The translations under genes and the position numbers were made by a program. From contig NZ_JAGHZS010000001.1 of the NCBI RefSeq assembly GCF_017745275.1, forward strand, positions 1,240,001 to 1,304,000: a stretch of DNA of 64,000 nt, read 5' to 3'. Positions 45,584 through 54,043 of the stretch are shown here, piece after piece. Positions within the stretch are counted from its first letter, which is position 1. Each line of letters begins with the position of its first letter. The stretch comes from Chitinophaga sp. Its GTDB lineage: Bacteria > Bacteroidota > Bacteroidia > Chitinophagales > Chitinophagaceae. The notes beneath the pieces are model-generated. The model saw nothing but the letters and a program-made list of their open reading frames with translations, did no database searches and was not told the DNA's origin.

Positions 45584-45760
45584 TTACGTATATACGTAAT
45601 CGTTAGTAACTACCGATTGAATGAGTTGTTGCCGTTCGTACACCTCTGCCTGTGTAACGGGCAATTCTGCCAATACATTTATCAATGCCCCGCGGGCGCT
45701 GATATTACCGGCAGTACCAAATAAGGGAAGTAGTTGTTTTTCTTGGATGAGAATTACGAA
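45584..45760 (-). pseudogene. Short coding remnant, possibly of a MutS-like protein
   Basis: On the minus strand a frame with coding character ends at TAA (45584-45586) and reads QEKQLLPLFGTAGNISARGA then LINVLAELPVTQAEVYERQQ and LIQSVVTNDYV. The pattern LF..t..T..GR..L...L..P......EI..RQ..I resembles the core entry of Bacteroidota MutS-related ATPases. No start codon or further domain is visible, and upstream it runs into a palindromic element (45751-45836). The family guess is tentative. Confidence 0.3.
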
Positions 45761-45836
45761 TTTATAGGGAAGATGATAAACGCGATTGATAACTTTCGTT
45801 TATATCTCCTCACAAATCCGTAATTCCTAATTTTTC
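45751..45836. repeat. Degraded copy of the ATTACGAATT palindromic element
   Basis: GAATTACGAATTTATAGGG at the left and CACAAATCCGTAATTCCTAA at the right correspond to the outer arms of the palindromes at 49879-49975 and 54740-54853, but the arms are shorter and imperfect. It directly abuts the E1 dehydrogenase stop codon. Confidence 0.55.
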
Positions 45837-47966
45837 TTAATAGGCTAATAATTCTTTGATAGCTGCTTCCACTTTTTCTGCAGTAGGCAGCATAGCTGCT
45901 TCCAGGCCGGTGTTCAAAGGTACGGCTGGCAGGTCCATAGCGCCCATGGTAAATATGGGAGCATCCAGGTAACGGAAGCAGGCTTTTTGAATCCGTCCGG
46001 CAAGTGCCTGTGCAAAGGAGTTATTGAGTTGTTCTTCTGTAAGGATCAAACACTTTCCATGTTGTTGCACCATATCAAATACCAGTGCTTCATCCAATGG
46101 GAACAGGGTACGCAGGTCTACAATGGTAACATTACCCGGATATGCTTTGGCAGCGGCTTTTGCCCAATATACACCCATGCCATAAGTAATGATACAGATG
46201 GCGTTGCCCTGTGCAATATCTTTAGGATGCGCATGTAATACTACATTTCCTTTCCCCATCGGCAATACATAATCGGCGGCAGGTTCTACCATCATGGCGT
46301 CCAGCGTGCCTGGTACCTTGCTCCAGTAAAGACCTTTGTGTTCCAGCATCACCACCGGGTTGGGATCAAGGAAAGCGGCCTTCATTAAACCTTTCATGTC
46401 GGCAACATTGGAAGGATATACCACCTTAATACCTTTAATAGTCAGTAAAGTAGATTCCACGCTGCCGGAATGATAAGGTCCACCGCCGCCGTAGGCGCCA
46501 ATAGGCACACGGATCAGCGTTTGTACCGGATATTTACCATTACTTAAATAGCATGATTTGGATATTTCGGTTACCAGTTGATTGAATCCGGGATAGATGT
46601 AATCCGCAAACTGTACTTCCACAATAGGCTTTACGCCTACGGCAGAAAGCCCTGCAGTAGCGCCTATAATATACGCTTCCTGTATCGCGGTGTTATACAC
46701 ACGATGGCTGCCGAATTTATCACCAAGGGTAGCTGCTTCGCGGAAAACGCCTCCCAGTCTGCGTCCTACGTCCTGTCCAAAAAATATGGCTTCCGGGTAT
46801 TGTTGCATAATTTCTTCTACCGCGTGTAAGGCGGCATCTACCATCACTACCTTTGTTTTATTGTCGGGAGTGCGGGTACCACTTTCTTCCGTAATAGCAG
46901 CAGGTGCAAATACGTGTTCCTGCACCGTTTCAGGCGAAGGTTCGGGTGCAGCCACTGCTTTATCAAAAGCGATTTTTATATCGGTAGCAGCCTGCTGAGC
47001 AATGCGATCCAGTTCTTCATCAGTAACACCATGCTTTTGCAACAGTGCTTTTAATTTAGGCAGCGGATCATTGGCTGCATGTTTTTCCAGGTCTTCCGCT
47101 GTACGATACCATTCTTTCCTTACCCCGGAGGTATGGTGGCCCAACAAAGGCACATTGGCTTGTACCAATATAGGGCGACGTTCATGACGCACATAGTGGA
47201 TAGCCGTTTCCATAGCGGCATAGCTGGCGGTAAAGTCACTACCGTCTACCCGCATACGCTCCAGCCCATTAAAACCAGCGGCGTATTCATAGGCATCCAT
47301 GGTGCGTACTTCCGCTGCAGTAGCAGAAATGCCCCAGTCGTTGTCCTGTACCAGGTATATAATGGGTAATTGTTTCAATACAGCAAACTGAAAGGCTTCG
47401 CTTACCTCTCCTTCTGTTACGCTGCCATCTCCCAGTGAACACAATACTACCGGCAATTCTTTGTCGGGTCCGGCTTTCAGCAGTTCCGAATGAATTTGTT
47501 CCAGGTATTGTATGCCTTGTGCCATACCGGTGGTTGGAATCACCTGCATGCCAGTGGCGCTGCTTTGGTGGGGGATTTGCGGCTTATTGGCCTCGCGGCT
47601 GTTAGGATGGCTGTAATAAGATCTTCCGGCTGAAAAGGGATCATCTGCTTTGGCCAACAATTGTAACATCAGCTCATAGGGGGTAAACCCCATGGCCAAT
47701 AACATGCTCTCATCCCGGTAGTAAGGGCTTACAAAGTCCCATGGCCGCAATTGCAGGCCTGTGGCAATTTGTATAGCTTCATGACCGCGGGAGGTGGAGT
47801 GAACATATTTGCAGGTGGCCCGGTTGGCTTCATAGGTGGCGGCCATTTGACCTGCTTCACACATCAGACGCCAGGCGGTTAATAATTCAGCCAGTTCGCC
47901 ACTGTTACGCTCCTGATTAACAGCGGGCGCTTTTAAAGTTGAAACGCTTGTGCTATCTTTAAACAC
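45837..47966 (-). CDS. 2-oxoacid dehydrogenase E1 component, alpha/beta fusion (branched-chain or pyruvate type)
   Basis: Thiamine-diphosphate-dependent decarboxylase subunit of a 2-oxoacid dehydrogenase complex, with alpha and beta chains in one polypeptide of about 709 residues. Alpha part (about 20-330): SRGHEAIQIATGLQL, SPYYRDESMLLAMGF, TPP motif GDGSVTEGE followed by QDNDWGIS. Beta part from about 370: AIFFGQDVGRRLGGVFREAA, NTAIQEAYIIGATAGLSAVG, VEVQFADYIYPGFNQLVTEI and VDLRTLFPLDEALVFDMVQQ. The GTG at 47966 is chosen; an in-frame TTG at 48020 would add a His-run leader lying across the operator. No E2 or E3 gene is adjacent. It is divergent from a MarR regulator that probably controls it. 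Confidence 0.9.
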   Translation of the reverse strand: MFKDSTSVSTLKAPAVNQERNSGELAELLTAWRLMCEAGQMAATYEANRATCKYVHSTSRGHEAIQIATGLQLRPWDFVSPYYRDESMLLAMGFTPYELMLQLLAKADDPFSAGRSYYSHPNSREANKPQIPHQSSATGMQVIPTTGMAQGIQYLEQIHSELLKAGPDKELPVVLCSLGDGSVTEGEVSEAFQFAVLKQLPIIYLVQDNDWGISATAAEVRTMDAYEYAAGFNGLERMRVDGSDFTASYAAMETAIHYVRHERRPILVQANVPLLGHHTSGVRKEWYRTAEDLEKHAANDPLPKLKALLQKHGVTDEELDRIAQQAATDIKIAFDKAVAAPEPSPETVQEHVFAPAAITEESGTRTPDNKTKVVMVDAALHAVEEIMQQYPEAIFFGQDVGRRLGGVFREAATLGDKFGSHRVYNTAIQEAYIIGATAGLSAVGVKPIVEVQFADYIYPGFNQLVTEISKSCYLSNGKYPVQTLIRVPIGAYGGGGPYHSGSVESTLLTIKGIKVVYPSNVADMKGLMKAAFLDPNPVVMLEHKGLYWSKVPGTLDAMMVEPAADYVLPMGKGNVVLHAHPKDIAQGNAICIITYGMGVYWAKAAAKAYPGNVTIVDLRTLFPLDEALVFDMVQQHGKCLILTEEQLNNSFAQALAGRIQKACFRYLDAPIFTMGAMDLPAVPLNTGLEAAMLPTAEKVEAAIKELLAY

Positions 47967-48001
47967 AATAAGACTGTTTTGGTGATGATGGTGATTTAAA
48001 A

Positions 48002-48029
48002 GCAATAGTTGCCATAGCAACAGTTGCTA
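48002..48029. promoter_or_regulatory. Array of overlapping GCAAC/GTTGC inverted repeats, probable MarR operator
   Basis: Between the divergent E1 and MarR genes, 48015-48029 reads TAGCAACAGTTGCTA, a perfect 7-bp inverted repeat around one base. Overlapping it are GTTGC CATA GCAAC (48008-48021) and GCAA TAG TTGC (48002-48012). Alternating GCAA/TTGC half-sites are typical of MarR-family operators. Confidence 0.6.
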
Positions 48030-48046
48030 ATGCAAACATAATTAAT

Positions 48047-48484
48047 ATGACTGATACTTTCGTCAGTAATCCCTCTTTTTTTAAGTTGGATGCTACGCTT
48101 AAAAAATTGCGCAACTACTGGCAAAAAACGTTCGATGCCCAACAGAAGGACATCACAGTGGATCAATGGCTGCTAATAGAGAACCTCTATAAGCATAAAA
48201 AAACTACTCATAACGAACTGGCGCGTAATACTTCCAAGGATATTACCACCATCTCCCGCATTATAGAATTACTGGTAAAAAAAGGACTGGTAAAAAGGGA
48301 AACCGATGCGCTGGACCGCCGCAAGGTGTATTTACAGCTAACGCCGGAAGGTGTGGATAAATATAAAGACGTGAAATCGCTGGTATATGATATGCGGAAA
48401 ATTGGCTGGAAAACACTCACAGAAGCCGATTATTCGGAGCTGACCCGGATCCTGGATACTATTTACGCCAACATTCCTTCTTAA
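48047..48484 (+). CDS. MarR-family transcriptional regulator
   Basis: Winged-helix dimeric regulator, 145 residues. The DNA-binding region covers about 50-110: TTHNELARNTSKDITTISRI, IELLVKKGLVKRETDALDRR and KVYLQLTPEGVDKY, including the wing motif with D-R-R. N- and C-terminal helices form the dimer interface. It lies divergent to the E1 dehydrogenase gene, with operator-like repeats between, so it probably regulates both. Ligand unknown. Confidence 0.93.
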   Translation: MTDTFVSNPSFFKLDATLKKLRNYWQKTFDAQQKDITVDQWLLIENLYKHKKTTHNELARNTSKDITTISRIIELLVKKGLVKRETDALDRRKVYLQLTPEGVDKYKDVKSLVYDMRKIGWKTLTEADYSELTRILDTIYANIPS

Positions 48485-48558
48485 CACTAAAAGCCTTTAA
48501 AAAGGCTGATTTTCGACTGAATTTTCCGTTTAAAAGATATATTTCAACATTTCACCAA

Positions 48559-48609
48559 AAGAATTGGCGAAGAATGCAGGGTAAAAACTGCATTTCTTCG
48601 CCAATTCTT
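48559..48609. terminator. Bidirectional terminator between MarR and FAH genes
   Basis: A 21-bp stem with a single-base bulge (48559-48579 with 48588-48609) and an 8-base loop between converging genes. Confidence 0.85.
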
Positions 48610-48632
48610 ATGTTGGTAAAAACGGGAAAAGT

Positions 48633-49244
48633 TTACTTCACAGAAAACTCCAGCAGGCTGTCATCTTCTATAAAAGCTTCAAACCCATCTCCAATTTGAG
48701 TAGGTCCTACGCCGGCAGGGGTACCGGTAAAGATCAGGTCACCAATATTGAGGGTAAAGAACCGGGAAATATAAGCGACCAGGTAGTCGAAAGAAAACAA
48801 GAGGTCCTGGGTATTACCTGACTGGGCCAATGTTTTGTTTTTGTATAAACAGAAGTTGATATCTTTTTTGTCCATTTCCGGGGTAATGGGAATAAAATTG
48901 CCTACCACGGCGGAGTTGTCGAAAGCTTTGGCAATTTCCCAGGGTAAGCCTTTGGCTTTCTGCTTTTCCTGCAGATCACGGGCGGTAAAATCGATTCCTA
49001 CAGAAATGTGATCATAGTATTTATCAGCAAACTTCTCCTGTATATGCTTACCATTTTTGCTGACTCTCAACACCAGCTCACATTCATAATGAAGGTTGGT
49101 TGTAAATTCAGGGTAGTAGAAAGGATGACCATTCTGCAGTAATGCATTCTTTGGCTTCATGAACAATACGGGTTCATCAGGCACTTCGTTCTTTAACTCT
49201 TTGGCATGGTCGGCATAATTCCTGCCTACGCAAATAATTTTCAT
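48633..49244 (-). CDS. Fumarylacetoacetate hydrolase (FAH) family protein
   Basis: 203-residue FAH-domain enzyme, short form, acting on C-C bonds of beta-diketo acids or as oxaloacetate decarboxylase/tautomerase. Family landmarks: KIICVGRNYADHAKEL at the N-terminus, the metal-binding HYECELVLRV (Glu residues), DFTARDLQEKQKAKGLPWEI and GDLIFTGTPAGVGP near the C-terminus. The specific substrate cannot be told. It is 50 bases downstream of pth on the same strand. Confidence 0.93.
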   Translation of the reverse strand: MKIICVGRNYADHAKELKNEVPDEPVLFMKPKNALLQNGHPFYYPEFTTNLHYECELVLRVSKNGKHIQEKFADKYYDHISVGIDFTARDLQEKQKAKGLPWEIAKAFDNSAVVGNFIPITPEMDKKDINFCLYKNKTLAQSGNTQDLLFSFDYLVAYISRFFTLNIGDLIFTGTPAGVGPTQIGDGFEAFIEDDSLLEFSVK

Positions 49245-49294
49245 AATGCGCTTTTTTTTAAAGATAAAAAAACAACCAGGTATCGGTGATGTAA

Positions 49295-49870
49295 CTACAA
49301 CTGGAAAGTGAGTTTATTGCACTCATTCATAGTACGGGCAATACCGATACTGGCGAAACTCTCTATAATTTCTGTGCTTTTATTAATTTTCTCCTGTACT
49401 ACCGCTTCTTCCACATTTTTCCATTTGCTGAGTACGAAATCTACCTGACGGCCTTTGGGATAGTTGTTACCTACGCCAAAACGCAGTCGCGGATACTGGT
49501 TGGTGCCCAATGATTCCTGGATACTTTTCAAACCGTTATGCCCGGCATCGCTGCCACCGGGGCGCAACCGGATCACTTCTATTGGAAGTGCCAGGTCATC
49601 GAGAATCACCAACAGGTTTTCAATAGGAATTTTCTCCTTATCCATCCAGTATTTCACCGCACGGCCGCTGAGGTTCATGTAAGTAGTAGGTTTAATCACA
49701 ATAAAGGTTTTGCCTTTCCATTTACATTCCGCTACATCCGCCAGGCGATCATTATTGAAAACTGCGTTATGCTTGGCAGCAAATGCATCTGCTACATCAA
49801 ACCCAATATTATGGCGGGTATGTTTGTATTCGTCTCCGATATTGCCTAATCCTGCAATTAAGTATTTCAT
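49295..49870 (-). CDS. pth: Peptidyl-tRNA hydrolase
   Basis: Releases tRNA from peptidyl-tRNA that drops off the ribosome. The 191 residues show all bacterial Pth features: GLGNIGDEYKHTRHNIGFDV with the catalytic His, PTTYMNLSGRAVKYW, DDLALPIEVIRLRPGGSDAG HNGLKS region and RLRFGVGNNYPKGRQVDFVL. It lies downstream of prs and rplY on the same strand, a common Bacteroidota order, but a 30-bp palindrome and a hairpin separate it from rplY. Confidence 0.97.
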   Translation of the reverse strand: MKYLIAGLGNIGDEYKHTRHNIGFDVADAFAAKHNAVFNNDRLADVAECKWKGKTFIVIKPTTYMNLSGRAVKYWMDKEKIPIENLLVILDDLALPIEVIRLRPGGSDAGHNGLKSIQESLGTNQYPRLRFGVGNNYPKGRQVDFVLSKWKNVEEAVVQEKINKSTEIIESFASIGIARTMNECNKLTFQL

Positions 49871-49878
49871 TTGAGAAA

Positions 49879-49975
49879 AATTACGAATTACAAATTACGA
49901 ATTACGGAGTTGAGAGAAGATAATTACGGAAGATCTTCCCGAAAATCCGTAATTCGTAATTTGTAATTCGTAATT
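49879..49975. repeat. Palindromic intergenic element, ATTACGAATT family, copy with perfect 30-bp arms
   Basis: 49879-49908 is the exact reverse complement of 49946-49975, with a 37-base spacer. Each arm is built from repeated ATTACGAATT / ATTACAAATT units ending in ACGGA. It lies between rplY and pth and is related to the copies at 45751-45836 and 54740-54853. Confidence 0.9.
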
Positions 49976-49982
49976 CTAAACT

Positions 49983-50014
49983 AAAAAGCCCCTCTAAAAG
50001 TAGAGAGGCTTTTT
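49983..50014 (-). terminator. Terminator after rplY
   Basis: 13-base stem with one mismatch (49983-49995 with 50002-50014) and a 6-base loop, with A/T runs at both ends, 20 bases past the rplY stop. Confidence 0.75.
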
Positions 50015-50034
50015 GGAAAAATATTTCTAAAAGA

Positions 50035-50625
50035 TTATTTCTTTTTAGCGTCTTTTTCAGCAGTAGCTTCTTCCTGACGCAGCTGACGGGTCATTACCAC
50101 AGAAGCGATAGGAATACGTGGAGAGTTAGTGATTTCAACACCTTCCAGTTTCACGTCTTCAACGCGGATGTTACCGTTCAGCTCCAGGTTCTCGATGTTA
50201 ACTTCGATGTTTTCTACCAGGTGCTTAGGCAAAGTTTTAACTTTCAGTGCTTTCAGTTTGCTCACCAGTTTACCACCAGCTTTAACACCTACAGAAGAAC
50301 CTACCAGTTTAATTGGAATAGTTACATTCACTTGTTTGTCTTCTACCAGCTCCATGAAATCGATGTGAGCGAGTGCGTCAGTAACTACGTCAAACTGCAT
50401 ATCTTTCAATACGCATCTGTAAGTTTTAGCGCCCAGTTTAATTTCTGCGATCTGGAAAGCAGCAGTGTAAACCAGGTTTTTGAATGCTTTTGCAGGAGCT
50501 GAAAAATTAACAGTTTCTGCACCCCCGTAAATAACGCAAGGCACTTTTTCCTCAGAACGGATCTGGCGGGTGGCTTTTTTGCCGAATTCGCTCCTGAGTT
50601 GTCCTTCGATGGTTATTGTTTTCAT
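50035..50625 (-). CDS. rplY: 50S ribosomal protein L25/general stress protein Ctc
   Basis: 5S rRNA-binding ribosomal protein, long CTC form of 196 residues. N-terminal L25 domain (EGQLRSEFGKKATRQIRSEE, KVPCVIYGG, HIDFMELVEDKQVNVTIPI) and C-terminal beta domain (HLVENIEVNIENLELNGNIR, SPRIPIASVVMTRQ), finished by a charged tail EEATAEKDAKKK. It is 37 bases downstream of prs, the usual Bacteroidota arrangement. Confidence 0.96.
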   Translation of the reverse strand: MKTITIEGQLRSEFGKKATRQIRSEEKVPCVIYGGAETVNFSAPAKAFKNLVYTAAFQIAEIKLGAKTYRCVLKDMQFDVVTDALAHIDFMELVEDKQVNVTIPIKLVGSSVGVKAGGKLVSKLKALKVKTLPKHLVENIEVNIENLELNGNIRVEDVKLEGVEITNSPRIPIASVVMTRQLRQEEATAEKDAKKK

Positions 50626-50662
50626 TGTTTAGACAATTTATATTGATGATTAAAAATACTTC

Positions 50663-51631
50663 TTATTCTCCCCGGCGATGACTGTGAATAAACAGGCTGG
50701 TGATAGACTTGTTTTCGTGCATGTTACGAATAGCTACCGCAAACAGCTCTGCTACTGAAATCACCTTTATCTTGGAATCGGGCCCCTGCGGTTTGATAGG
50801 AATGGTATCACATACCACTATCTCCTGCAGTACTGAGTTCTGGATATTTTCGTACGCATTTCCGCTAAATACGGGGTGCGTACAAAATGCACGTACACTT
50901 CTGGCGCCTTTTTCCTTTAACAGGTTAGCGGCTTTGGAAAGGGTACCTGCAGTATCACAGATATCGTCAATGAGCACAATGTCCCTGTTTGTTACGTCTC
51001 CAATTACTACCATGGATGCGATTTCATTGGCACGCTTACGATGTTTGTCGCAAATCACCATTTCCGCATTAAAGTAAGAGGCTACTTCACGTACTCTGTT
51101 AGTACTTCCTACGTCAGGGGACGCAAAGGTAAGGTTTTCCAGCCTTAAATTCTCTATATAAGGAATAAAAATAGCGGAACTATCGAGGTGGTCCACCGGG
51201 ATATCGAAGAAACCCTGGATCTGCGGAGCATGTAAATCCATGGTTATCACTCTGTTAGCACCTGCAGAGGTCAGCAAATTAGCGACCAGTTTAGAGCCGA
51301 TGGCTACACGGGGTTTGTCCTTTCTATCCTGGCGGGCATATCCGAAATAAGGAATTACGGCGGTAATGTAGCCGGCGGAAGCACGTTTGGCGGCATCAAT
51401 CATCAGTAATAGTTCCAGCAGGTTATCTGATGGAGCACTGGTGCCCTGGATGAGAAAAACATAGTCGCCACGGATACTTTCCAGGAATACCGGCTGAATT
51501 TCGCCATCACTGAATTTCTGGATTTTTACTTTGCCAAGACCGCCATTAAGACCCTTGCCATATTTCTTGGCAATTTTCTCGGCCAATGCCGGATTACTGT
51601 TGCCTGTGAAAATTTTTACTGAAGGTTGCAT
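50663..51631 (-). CDS. prs: Ribose-phosphate pyrophosphokinase
   Basis: Makes PRPP from ribose-5-phosphate and ATP. 322 residues with FTGNSNPALAEKIAKKYG, KIQKFSDGEIQPVFLESIRG, YFGYARQDRKDKPRVAIGSK, the metal-binding TMDLHAPQIQGFFDIPVDHL and the PRPP loop VLIDDICDTAGTLSKAA. First gene of the prs-rplY-pth group. Its upstream region has a pair of 15-base direct repeats. Confidence 0.97.
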   Translation of the reverse strand: MQPSVKIFTGNSNPALAEKIAKKYGKGLNGGLGKVKIQKFSDGEIQPVFLESIRGDYVFLIQGTSAPSDNLLELLLMIDAAKRASAGYITAVIPYFGYARQDRKDKPRVAIGSKLVANLLTSAGANRVITMDLHAPQIQGFFDIPVDHLDSSAIFIPYIENLRLENLTFASPDVGSTNRVREVASYFNAEMVICDKHRKRANEIASMVVIGDVTNRDIVLIDDICDTAGTLSKAANLLKEKGARSVRAFCTHPVFSGNAYENIQNSVLQEIVVCDTIPIKPQGPDSKIKVISVAELFAVAIRNMHENKSITSLFIHSHRRGE

Positions 51632-51693
51632 ACTAGATACTAGTGGAAAAGAGGTTGCAAAACTATGATTTTTGGGTGTACCAGCCTGATTTT

Positions 51694-51733
51694 TTTTAAA
51701 ACAACTATCATATAGTTATTTTAAAACAACTAT
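51694..51733. repeat. Pair of 15-base direct repeats upstream of prs
   Basis: TTTTAAAACAACTAT occurs at 51694-51708 and again at 51719-51733, 25 bases apart, with an ATAGTT complement between them. It lies in the divergent gap between prs and radC and may be a regulatory site. Confidence 0.45.
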
Positions 51734-51908
51734 AACATGCATTCTTTCAATTGGATCGGAAAGGTAAAAGCTCCCGAAAAATTCTCATAACGATCGGTAC
51801 CCAATATAACAATTTTATAACGATCAGAAGAATATAGAATAAAAAAATGGGGGTGTGGCAGGAAAAAACCGGGGGAAGAGAAGTATATTTGAGTAAATGG
51901 AATAAGTC

Positions 51909-52616
51909 ATGTTTGTAACCCTCGAACCAGCCCCCCATCTGGCCATTCGTCATTGGCCGGAAAATGAAAAGCCCAGAGAAAAATTAATGAATACCGGTGC
52001 TGCCACCCTCAGCGATGCAGAGCTACTGGCCATTCTATTGCATACCGGCCATAAGCACAAATCTGCCCTGGAATTAGCCACAGAAATACTACGCCTGGTA
52101 CATAACAATCTCGCTGAACTGGGAAAAATCAATGTGAAACAGCTGCAAAAGCTCCGTGGAATGGGCCACGCCAAAGCAGTCACTGTTTTAGCAGCCATGG
52201 AACTGGCCCGCAGACGGCAAGCCGGCGCCATCCATAAGAAAAGCATTATCAGATGCGGTGCAGACGCCGCCCTGTATTTTAAACCCCTGCTCGCCGATCA
52301 ATGTCATGAATCTTTTCATGTGATGTTTCTCAACCACGCCAATAAAGTGCTGAAACACCGCTGTATGAGCAGTGGCGGCATGACCAGCACCGTAGTAGAT
52401 ACCCGCATCATTTTCCGCGAAGCCCTCGACACCAACGCTACCAAGTTATTACTCTGCCATAACCACCCATCCGGTAGCCTCCGCCCCAGCCAGGCAGATA
52501 TCCACATTACGCGCAAAATAAAAGACGTGGGAGGCCTCTTCGATATTGATGTAATGGACCATATCATTGTTTCTGAAACCGGCTATTGCAGCCTTGTGGA
52601 AGAAGGAATGATATGA
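51909..52616 (+). CDS. radC: DNA repair protein RadC (JAB/MPN domain)
   Basis: 235 residues. N-terminal helix-hairpin-helix-like region (LSDAELLAILLHTGHKHKSA, LRGMGHAKAVTVLAAMELAR) and a C-terminal JAB metalloprotease-like domain with the HxH-D motif in LLCHNHPSGSLRPSQADIHI. Despite the name its role in DNA repair is not settled. A TATATTTG -7-like element lies at 51884-51891. Confidence 0.96.
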   Translation: MFVTLEPAPHLAIRHWPENEKPREKLMNTGAATLSDAELLAILLHTGHKHKSALELATEILRLVHNNLAELGKINVKQLQKLRGMGHAKAVTVLAAMELARRRQAGAIHKKSIIRCGADAALYFKPLLADQCHESFHVMFLNHANKVLKHRCMSSGGMTSTVVDTRIIFREALDTNATKLLLCHNHPSGSLRPSQADIHITRKIKDVGGLFDIDVMDHIIVSETGYCSLVEEGMI

Positions 52617-52661
52617 GATGATGATATTTGTTTACTTTCGCGAATATTTATTCATTTCCAT

Positions 52662-53648
52662 ATGCTCAAAATAGGACTCTTCGGCGTAGGACACTTAGGT
52701 AAAATACACCTCTCTCAACTAGCCACTATGAAAGACGTAGAAGTGATCGGCTTCTATGATCCAAACAATGCAAATGCAGCCAGTATCTCCGAGCAATATA
52801 ATATTCCGCGCTTCACCGTGGCGGAAGAACTCATACAGTTGGTAGATGCCATCGATATTGTGGCCCCTACCACCCTGCACTTTAAATTATGTGAACAAGC
52901 CATCCGGAACGGCAAACACATATTTGTGGAAAAACCCATGACCAACACCATGGATGAAGCTAAAACACTGGTAAAACTGGTGGATGAAGCCAATATCAAA
53001 TTCCAGGTGGGCCATGTGGAAAGATTCAACCCCGCCTTCCTGGCACTCAAAGGGTACGATCTTAAACCCATGTTTATTGAAGTACATCGCCTGGCTGAAT
53101 TCAATCCACGCGGCACCGATGTAAGTGTCATCCTTGATCTGATGATCCATGATATCGACATCATCCTGAGCATCGTGAAATCTACCGTGAGCCGTATTTC
53201 TGCCAGCGGCGTAGCCGTAATGAGCGACACACCGGATATCGCCAACGTACGCATCGAATTCCATAATGGTTGCGTAGCTAATCTTACCTCCAGCCGCATC
53301 TCGCTGAAGAAAATGCGCAAAATGCGCCTCTTCCAGAAAGACGCTTATATCGGCATTGACTTCCTCGATAAAAAAGCAGAGATCATCAAACTCAAAACAC
53401 CGGAAGATGAAGGCCTGTTTACCCTGGATATCGAAACCAACAATGGCAAAAAAACCATTGCGATCGATAACCCGGAAATTAAACAGTCCAACGCTATCCG
53501 CATGGAACTGGAAATGTTCCGCGACAGCATCCTGCAAAATAAACCAGTAGCCGTAAATGCGATCGATGGGCTGCAGGCAATGGATGTTGCCCACCAGATT
53601 TTAGCGAAAATAAATAAAGGACTGTCTGAAACAGCCGCCGCCAAATAA
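52662..53648 (+). CDS. Gfo/Idh/MocA-family NAD(P)-dependent oxidoreductase
   Basis: 328 residues with an N-terminal Rossmann fold (LKIGLFGVGHLGKIHLSQLA, VIGFYDPN), the family motif FVEKPMTNTMDEA (Lys-Pro) and a C-terminal alpha/beta domain (VGHVERFNPAFLALK, DLMIHDIDIILSIV with the His). The substrate is unknown; similar proteins act on sugars or sugar nucleotides. It follows radC by 45 bases on the same strand. Confidence 0.93.
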   Translation: MLKIGLFGVGHLGKIHLSQLATMKDVEVIGFYDPNNANAASISEQYNIPRFTVAEELIQLVDAIDIVAPTTLHFKLCEQAIRNGKHIFVEKPMTNTMDEAKTLVKLVDEANIKFQVGHVERFNPAFLALKGYDLKPMFIEVHRLAEFNPRGTDVSVILDLMIHDIDIILSIVKSTVSRISASGVAVMSDTPDIANVRIEFHNGCVANLTSSRISLKKMRKMRLFQKDAYIGIDFLDKKAEIIKLKTPEDEGLFTLDIETNNGKKTIAIDNPEIKQSNAIRMELEMFRDSILQNKPVAVNAIDGLQAMDVAHQILAKINKGLSETAAAK

Positions 53649-53704
53649 TTAGTGATTGTAACAAAAGCCGCCGTCTGCCCGTTTTCATAGCTCAACCAAT
53701 AATT

Positions 53705-54031
53705 ATGAAACGTATATTCTTTGTGCTGACGGCGGCCCTGGTTTTATCTTCCTGCTTTAAAGATCCACCTACTGTATCCGCCTATATGTGGTACAAAGAA
53801 ACACTTTGTAACGACCCATGGGGCAAAGCATTAACCACCAAAAGTGACACCGTAGCTGCCTGGCTCACCAAACAAAATATCAAATTTGAATACGTTACCA
53901 TCCAGGGAGAAATATTCCAGGGTGCAGCCAATGTTACAAAATGCGACACCTTCACCAACCGTTTGATTAGTGCCCATATTCTGTATGCTGACACCACAAA
54001 AGCAACGGCAGCAGGCTTCAGAAGTCGCTAA
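53705..54031 (+). CDS. Small hypothetical lipoprotein
   Basis: 108 residues with a clear lipoprotein signal, RIFFVLTAALVLSSC (Cys 17), and a short mature part holding two further Cys (LCNDPWG, TKCDTF). No family is recognised. It is 56 bases after the oxidoreductase gene and converges on ispD. It is probably membrane-anchored in the periplasm or at the outer membrane. Confidence 0.75.
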   Translation: MKRIFFVLTAALVLSSCFKDPPTVSAYMWYKETLCNDPWGKALTTKSDTVAAWLTKQNIKFEYVTIQGEIFQGAANVTKCDTFTNRLISAHILYADTTKATAAGFRSR

Positions 54032-54043
54032 GTCAAAATAATC

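Noticed and set aside
47967..48020. His-run N-terminal extension of the E1 dehydrogenase from a TTG start
   Set aside because: It would overlap the operator-like repeats, begins with a rare start codon and has no similarity to E1 proteins; the GTG at 47966 is better.
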